A stretch of DNA of 64,000 bases from Crotalaria pallida (lineage: Eukaryota; Streptophyta; Magnoliopsida; Fabales; Fabaceae). The translations under genes were made by a program, and so were the position numbers. The stretch covers positions 16,572,001 through 16,636,000 of the forward strand of contig CM075655.1 of NCBI GenBank assembly GCA_037953625.1. The letters are read 5' to 3'. Below, one piece after another: positions 59,701-64,000 of this stretch. How positions within the stretch are numbered: the stretch's first letter is position 1; every line of letters starts with the position of its first letter. The notes under the pieces are model-generated. The model ran no database searches. It saw only the letters and a list, made by a program, of their open reading frames with translations, and was not told where the DNA came from.

Positions 59701-59841
59701 GTACAAAAGGGTGATTGCACAATTGAATTTGTTAGTACCACAAATCAATTAGCCGACATTTTTACAAAACCTCTACCAAGGGACACCTTTTATCATAGTA
59801 GGAGAGAACTTGGTATTTTAGATGAAGCTAATATAGGCTAA
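56782..59841 (+). CDS. pol: Element 3 pol: protease, integrase, reverse transcriptase, RNase H
   Basis: The 1019-codon frame opens right after a TAG at 56779-56781; its first codon is GTG and no nearby ATG precedes the protease. Visible parts: protease DSGCSKHMTG (Asp 13), GAG-pre-integrase with WHRRTAHIN and CSPCKKC (about 142-180), integrase with MDLFGP, DHGGEFEN (Asp 270) and VVERKNR, reverse transcriptase YVDDIIFGA (703-711) and RNase H with DSDFAGC (about 866) and ADIFTKPLPRDT (about 990). All are undamaged. Relative to gag the frame is shifted by +1, and the TAG precedes it, so a simple fusion is not possible from this copy. Either this copy has two small lesions at the junction or pol is expressed another way. 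Confidence 0.93.
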   Translation: MCLRTGKQLWYLDSGCSKHMTGDKRHFIELTPKEKGYVTYGDNNKGKILGIGKIGNSSNLIIDNVLYVQGLEHNLLSISQLCDVGNHVVFTSTRCLIKSDKDESIKFVGRRSNNTYLVDLNKVTSLVSTCLVSKENDTWLWHRRTAHINVNQLKKIQSKDLVVGLPKLNFSIEGVCSPCKKCKQTKNTFGSKMVMSTSRPLEMLHMDLFGPSQVKSFGGNYYALVIVDDFSRFTWTLFLTTKSETYKSFKHHVKLLQNQVNQKVIIIRTDHGGEFENHKFDRFCAKNGIEHQFSAPRTPEQNGVVERKNRVLEELARTMLNDSQVPQYFWADAVNTACYVLNRILIRPSLDKTPYELYKGRKPNISHFHVFGCQVFVLNNGKEHLGKFDSKSDEGIFLGYSSHSKAYRIFNKRTLTIEESIHVVFNESSKEDSVLCDASEDGIDFSKEEKEREKSKVDEGEVREELPPTWKSVKAHPIDKVIGDMSKGVLTRRSIQNICHYVSFVSQIEPDSIKKAIEDDHWVLAMQEELNQFERNEVWDLVPKPDDHTIIGTKWIYRNKLDESGLIIRNKARLVAQGYNQEEGIDYDETFAPVARLEAIRILLAYASIMKFTLYQMDVKSAFLNGFINEEVYVKQPPGFENSEFPNHVYKLKKALYGLKQAPRVWYDRLSSFLLENKFQRGKVDNTLFIYKTKDDILLVQIYVDDIIFGATNVSLCRKFSNLMKKEFEMSMMGELKFFLGLQIKQVKEGIFVHQGKYCKELLEKFGLDKCKEAYTPMSTSCYLDKDEQGTPVDVSKYRGMIGSLLYLTASRPDIMFSVCMCARFQANPKESHLSAVKQIFKYLKGTINTGLWYPADANLSLVGYSDSDFAGCKLDRKSTSGACHFLGSSLVSWFSKKQVCVALSTAEAEYIAAGSCCAQLLWMKQQLSDFGLKLENIPIRCDNTSAINLTKNPVYHSRTKHIEIRHHFLRDHVQKGDCTIEFVSTTNQLADIFTKPLPRDTFYHSRRELGILDEANIG

Positions 59842-61137
59842 TTGCATTGTGTGTCATTTTTGGAAAATCACCATATTAGTCTTACTCTAATGTGTTATTG
59901 ATTCTTAGTTAAATTGTCCTTGATGATATTTGAAATTGTATATGTTAATTGTGTGTGATTCTGTACTGTATTCCAAGTTGGTAGTGAAGCATTTGTGTTT
60001 GATTTGTGTTTGGTCTTTTAAAACTGAGTTTTTACTTTCTGTTCTGTCAAAATACTCGAGTTTTTCCAAAAACACTCGAGTATTTTAATTCAAAATTAAA
60101 TCAGTTTTAAATTGAAAAAGTTTTTAATCAGGGTCTGATAAAAATACTCGAGTGTTTCTAAAAACACTCGAGTCTTTATTAAAATACTCGAGTGTTTCGA
60201 GTCTTTCGAAACCCCCAATTTTTGAACTTTCAGACCAAACTCGAGTATTTTCCAAAAAACTCGAGTATTTTGAGTTTTCCTGAAATTTGAACTTTCGGAC
60301 CAAAGTCGAGTTTTTCAATTTTTACTCGACTTTTCTGGGGAAATCTGGGCTGAGTCACGACCGACTCGAATATATTTTGAACTGTTTATATATACTCTCA
60401 GACTCAAGTTTTTTTTGCGACCCTCTTCTCTCTCGGTTTTCTCATATCTCTCTCCTCAAAACTCAGATTTTCCTCAAAGTTTTGTCAAATCTTACTAGTT
60501 TTTCATCCTCTAAACTCTTCTCTCAGTTTTATCCTCCTCCAGATGCTCCAGCTCCTTCGATGTTTTGATGATGTTGACCTTTGGATTTTATCTTAGTTTT
60601 CATTCTGTTTTTATCATATTGGTCTTTGTTACATTTTCTGTATTTTGAGAACTTGGTGTTTTGAGACTTTGGGTTTCTTATTGCACCTTTGATTTGGACC
60701 ATTTATGATGTTTTTATGTTAATGAATTTGGTCTTCATTATGATGTTTGTGCAAAGCTTCAGGGGGAGCTCTTTATCGTTATTATATCTCCGTTTTATTT
60801 GCATAGTTGGTTATGGGGTTTTCCGATTATGCACCTCTCCTCCCTTGATCTTTTTCTAAATTGTTACATCTTTTTGGCGTATGACAAAAAGGGGGAGAGA
60901 TATTACACTTGTCTTGTCTTGATATTGTTGCACCTAAAATCTCTAATTATGGTATATACTCTGATAATTGTTAAATTCTCTAATACCATAGGCTTGGTGC
61001 TAAAATTAAATTGTCATAACATCTTGCTCAAGCTGAATTTTTAGATAGGTGAAAAGTATCATATAGTGAGGGGGAGTTGCATCTCCAAGTGGATCAAGCT
61101 TAACAAATGGATCAAGTGTTAATTATTTTGTCATCAC
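59842..61137 (+). other. Element 3 region between pol and polypurine tract
   Basis: No full gene is seen. CTCGAG-centred palindromes recur at 60050-60330. A pyrimidine-rich leader-like stretch (60415-60540) is followed by a short frame ending PPPDAPAPSMF at about 60568. By position and leader composition this may be the scar of a deleted ORF3 like that of element 4, but the similarity is too weak to be sure. Confidence 0.5.
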
Positions 61138-61212
61138 CAAAAAGGGGGAGATTGTGAATTCAATGCTCCTAATTATGTGGATTATGTTTTGATGATGACA
61201 AAATAATTAACA
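61117..61212 (+). promoter_or_regulatory. Polypurine tract inside a long inverted repeat
   Basis: The polypurine tract AAAAAGGGGGAGAT ends at 61152, next to the 3' LTR. A 26-base arm (61117-61142) pairs with 61187-61212 inside the LTR with one mismatch, core TTTTGATGATGACAAAA. The loop of 44 bases contains the tract and the LTR start. Confidence 0.9.
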
Positions 61213-62727
61213 AATCATGCCTTGAAGATATTGCAACATCAACATCAACAAGAAGTCAAGAAAAGAAGACAAGTGCCCAATCATTCTCAATCAAATATTA
61301 ATTGTAAATTTCAAATTTATGTTGAGAGTGGTTGAGAGTGTGTAGAAATAGTTAGTCTCTTCTAGGAATAAATTTTTATATGTTTATTAAGTTGAGATTG
61401 ACCAAAAATTAATACTTGAGAGGAAAAATAAAATTGAAAAATAATTTTTCCCATATCTGATCAAAATACTCGAGTATTTTGAAAAAGACTCGAGTATACA
61501 CTCGAGTATTTGTAGAAAAACTCGAGTATTTGTGCCAGGTCAGCAATTATGACCGTTGGTCTTGTTCGTGCACCAATTCACTCGTGACCGACCAAAAAGA
61601 CTCGAGTTTTTACCAAAAGACTCGAGTATTTTTGTCCAGTCAGCAAAAATGAACGTTGGAGAAACTCAAAAACCCAATTGAGGGCATTTGAGTCTCATCC
61701 AACCCTAAGAGAGTATTCTGAACTTTATTGTAAAATTGCTCTTTGAATTTGTGCAAGAACAAACAAGACAACAACACATTATTGATCACAAGCTTTCATA
61801 ATTTCCTTTTCTCAAGTGTTAATTCCCAAAAAGCTCAACTTCTCAATCATATTGTCATTTTATTCCAAGTTGAGTTTTAGGCCTCAATTCTTACATTGAG
61901 CTGTGCTTATTTGTGCTAATCCATTGTGAGATTAGTAATACACATACAAAAAGCTTGATTATTCAAAGTCTTGGATTGTTCCCAAGCAAACCCTAAGTGG
62001 CTTAGGGTGTTGGAAGTCTTGAGAGGTTCTCAAGCACAAGACTAGGAGGTTCCTAGCCCGGTGGAGTTTCTTGAAGGGAGTTCAAGGAAGCTTTGTGAAG
62101 AGTTCTTCAATCACCGGAATCAAATTGGGGTAGAAATCAAGAGTTTGGTACACTCTTGAAAGGGTTAGGTTGAGTGAGGCCATTCTCAAGCAATCCTTTG
62201 TAATTTCTAACAATTTGATTATTAGTAGAAACTCCTAAGTGATTAGGAGGACTGGATGTAGCTCATTGTTGGAGTGAACCAGGATAAAATTGCTTGAGTG
62301 TTGGTTTATTGCTTTTAATCTACTTTCTAGCTCAATAGACTTAAGTCATTTCAATCAATTAGGATTTATACAATTAGGTAGCAAGTTCAAGGAATCTTTG
62401 TGTTAAAAGTTATTTAGATTACTTGCTATTCTGTTGGATAAGTTCCTGTTTATTATTGAATTGATTTGAGTTAAATTGGTGAATTTTCGTTTCTGGTTTT
62501 TCTGCTATCTGATAGTAAAAACTCGAGTATTTCAGAAAAGACTCGAGTTGTTCATCCTGAAAAACTCGAGTATTTCACAAAAGACTCGAGTCTTTTGCTT
62601 CTGATTCCAGAAAATTCAATCTAAGCTCCATTCTTCAATTATCAATCGAAATATTTGGTATTAGTGCTTCAAAATACTATTCACCCCCCCTCTAGTATTT
62701 GCTTAGCCCGCTTGTTGGTTTCCAACA
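61153..62727 (+). repeat. 3' LTR of element 3
   Basis: Same length as the 5' LTR (1575 bp). Differences noted by eye are gtgggtag/gtgtgtag, gttagtc/gttggtc and attcagtc/attcaatc. Confidence 0.95.
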
Positions 62728-62732
62728 GTAAG

Positions 62733-62957
62733 TACTTATATAAAATTATATTAAGAATCTTAAAATTTTTAAAACAAGTTCAACCTTTAAATTGTCAAAA
62801 TATATTAAAGCATAGAAAGTATGCTTTTCAAATAGTATAATTATTTTTAACATTTTAATTGAATTAATCATTTAGCCATATCACAAATCAATTAGTCAGC
62901 GCTATTTTTCCTTTTATTATTCTTATTACGTTTAGAATTAAAAATGGGGATGTTACA
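62733..62957 (-). repeat. 5' LTR of element 2, second part
   Basis: It continues the element 2 LTR after element 3 and ends GATGTTACA, matching 48163-48388. Confidence 0.9.
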
Positions 62958-62962
62958 ACACC

Positions 62963-63872
62963 AATTTTCAACATTATATCTCTTATAATGCAGGTGACAT
63001 GATGCATGATTTCTATCCACAACTGAGGCCTCTACTATAAGTCCATCTTGGACGTCCATCCAATACACCAGTGTGTTCCCGGAACACTACCATATGTTCC
63101 CAGAACGATGGCAAACCATACTTGGAAAACAAACATCACTCCCAGAGTGTGTATCACGTTCCCAGAGTGTGTATCACGTTCCCAGAACGTGTAGCAAACC
63201 ATACTTGGAATATCAACAAGCACCACTCCCAGAGTGTGCATCACGTTCCCAAAACGTATCAACAAAACCATGTCCCAGACACTGGCCACATTCCCAGAAT
63301 GTGTCATCAAGTAGGTTGCACATTAATGTGTTCCCAGAACACTAACATACGTTCCCAAAACGTATCAAAGAAACCAGGTCCCAGACACTGGCCACATTCC
63401 CAGAATGTGTCATCAAGTAAGTTACAAAATTTGGTACTCCCGGAGTACCCTCCTCATATTCCCAGAATATGATAATCGTTTCCTACCAACCCATCTTCCA
63501 TTCTCTATGCATGAATGCAAAATCATTAAGGTTGGTTTTTATCTTTAATTTAATTTAATTATTGTGATTTAGAGATATCTCAATTTCTCTTTTGAATGAT
63601 TAATTTGAGGTATAACCTTTGGCACCAAAATTCATCCATGAATTTACTTAAAAACATGTCATTAAACTTGGATTGGGAAATCTCAACCAATGGTATCAAA
63701 TTTTTCCTTTAAAAGACTCAACTTTTATTTTTCAGTTTCAGGTACTAACCGGTTACAGTCTCAGATAACCGGTTAGAATTACAGACCTGAACTTACTAAC
63801 CATTGCAATTCAGAAAACCCTTTTTCTTGAATTCTCTACCCAATCCATAAACAAGCTTTCAGCATTGTCATA
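62963..63872 (-). repeat. 5' LTR of element 1, second part
   Basis: It matches 38285-39148, including the dyad cluster (63070-63475) and TAACCGGTTA palindromes near 63745. An extra short duplication (ttcccagagtgtgtatcacg) lengthens the cluster. Confidence 0.88.
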
Positions 63873-64000
63873 TGTTAGTTCCATGATGAACATGATGAAT
63901 ATTTTGATAATGACAAAGTGTTTTTGAACAAAACTACATGTGTTGATCAAGTTTCAAGCTCAACAAGCAACAACAAACATCAAATGAAGAAGAGAGAAAG
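63873..64000 (+). mobile_element. Start of another Sirevirus-like LTR, runs off the window
   Basis: The element 1 LTR stops matching its partner at 63872 and TGTTAGTTCC begins. The head motif TTTTGATAATGACAAAG at 63902-63918 matches the LTR heads of elements 3 and 4 and of the solo LTR at 1134. The predicted target duplication is TCATA (63868-63872); its partner is beyond the window. Confidence 0.65.

Larger units (their letters stand above)
53345..62727 (+). mobile_element. Element 3: young Sirevirus-like Ty1/copia retrotransposon
   Basis: The element is 9383 bp with GTAAG at 53340-53344 and 62728-62732. Both LTRs are 1575 bp (53345-54919 and 61153-62727). I could find only about three base differences between them by eye. 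It has a tRNA-Met primer site, long gag and pol frames, and four purine-rich tracts before the 3' LTR (60761, 60885, 61068 and 61138), a Sirevirus trait. The gag layout, with two zinc knuckles separated by a coiled coil, also fits the SIRE/Maximus lineage. ORF3 of element 4 has no full counterpart here. It is the innermost and youngest insertion of the right-hand nest. Confidence 0.95.
45117..62957 (-). mobile_element. Element 2: non-autonomous gypsy element inside the element 1 LTR
   Basis: LTRs are 45117-48388 (3272 bp) and 50346-62957 with element 3 inserted (3224 bp without it). ACACC flanks the whole at 45112-45116 and 62958-62962. The primer site is at 50331-50342 and the polypurine tract at about 48389-48402, both on the reverse strand. 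The interior is under 2 kb and holds no recognisable gag or pol, so it must have depended on a related autonomous element. The LTR boundaries TGTAACACCC and GATGTTACA and the hairpin next to the polypurine tract are like those of element 1. Confidence 0.9.
37687..64000 (-). mobile_element. Element 1: degenerate Ty3/gypsy retrotransposon, runs off the window
   Basis: The left LTR is 37687-40775 and the interior 40776-44518. The right LTR starts at 44519, is interrupted by element 2 (45117-62957), resumes at 62963 and is interrupted again at 63873. On the reverse strand the primer site TGGTATCAGAGC (44501-44512) lies next to the right LTR and the polypurine tract (40776-40790) next to the left LTR, so the element reads right to left. 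The interior holds only decayed pol. In the first 598 bp of the two LTRs I see about four differences. Confidence 0.88.

Noticed and set aside
60287..60568. 93-codon frame after element 3 pol taken as an envelope gene
   Set aside because: It is short and low in coding character, with only its last residues suggesting a remnant of an ORF3; no signal peptide or membrane segment arrangement supports an envelope.

Overview
This window is plant nuclear DNA, almost certainly from a eudicot and probably a legume. The composition is AT-rich. The LTR retrotransposons belong to plant clades: Sirevirus-like Ty1/copia with tRNA-Met primer sites, and Ty3/gypsy with LTRs of about 3 kb bounded by TGTAACAC and TGTTACA. 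The LTR palindromes GTAATCGATTAC and TACTCGAGTA are a style I associate with legume repeats. I find no ordinary host gene, no RNA gene and no CRISPR array. Nearly all of the window is transposable elements inserted into one another, and most boundaries can be fixed from matching 5-bp target-site duplications (TSDs).

Left third (1-14270). A gypsy-like LTR (1-4029) is interrupted by a 2.3-kb Sirevirus-type solo LTR (1134-3444, TSD AGTTC). A decayed + strand LINE follows (about 4118-6965), then a gypsy-like LTR sequence (7006 to about 9861). Next is an unclassified stretch into which a 3.65-kb gag-only LTR element inserted (10150-13802, TSD GTGTG).

Middle (14271-32701). A - strand L1-type LINE with a 16-bp TSD is split inside ORF1 by a 13.4-kb - strand Sirevirus-like element (18818-32254, TSD ATCAA, called element 4). 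Element 4 has gag, pol and an extra 387-aa ORF after pol. It is itself interrupted by a 3.5-kb gypsy solo LTR (22390-25938, TSD AAGTG).

Right half (32718-64000). A Mutator-like element (MULE) carries long AT-rich terminal inverted repeats, a hairpin array, a truncated FAR1/MULE transposase gene and a broken plant-mobile-domain (PMD) gene. Its right inverted repeat is interrupted by a - strand gypsy element (element 1, from 37687). The right LTR of element 1 holds a second - strand gypsy element (element 2, 45117-62957, TSD ACACC). The right LTR of element 2 holds a + strand Sirevirus-like element (element 3, 53345-62727, TSD GTAAG) with two nearly identical 1575-bp LTRs and long gag and pol frames. 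The outermost LTR is then interrupted by the start of another Sirevirus-like LTR at 63873, which runs off the window.

The most interesting signals are not genes. They are: (i) a cluster of short dyads in the element 1 LTR whose arms differ but stay complementary around a constant TC-CCR-GA core; (ii) a long inverted repeat straddling the polypurine tract/3' LTR junction in two Sirevirus families; (iii) ten-base palindromes of the form TANNCGNNTA shared by copia and gypsy LTRs; and (iv) an array of CTCGCTG/CAGCGAG hairpins at the MULE end.
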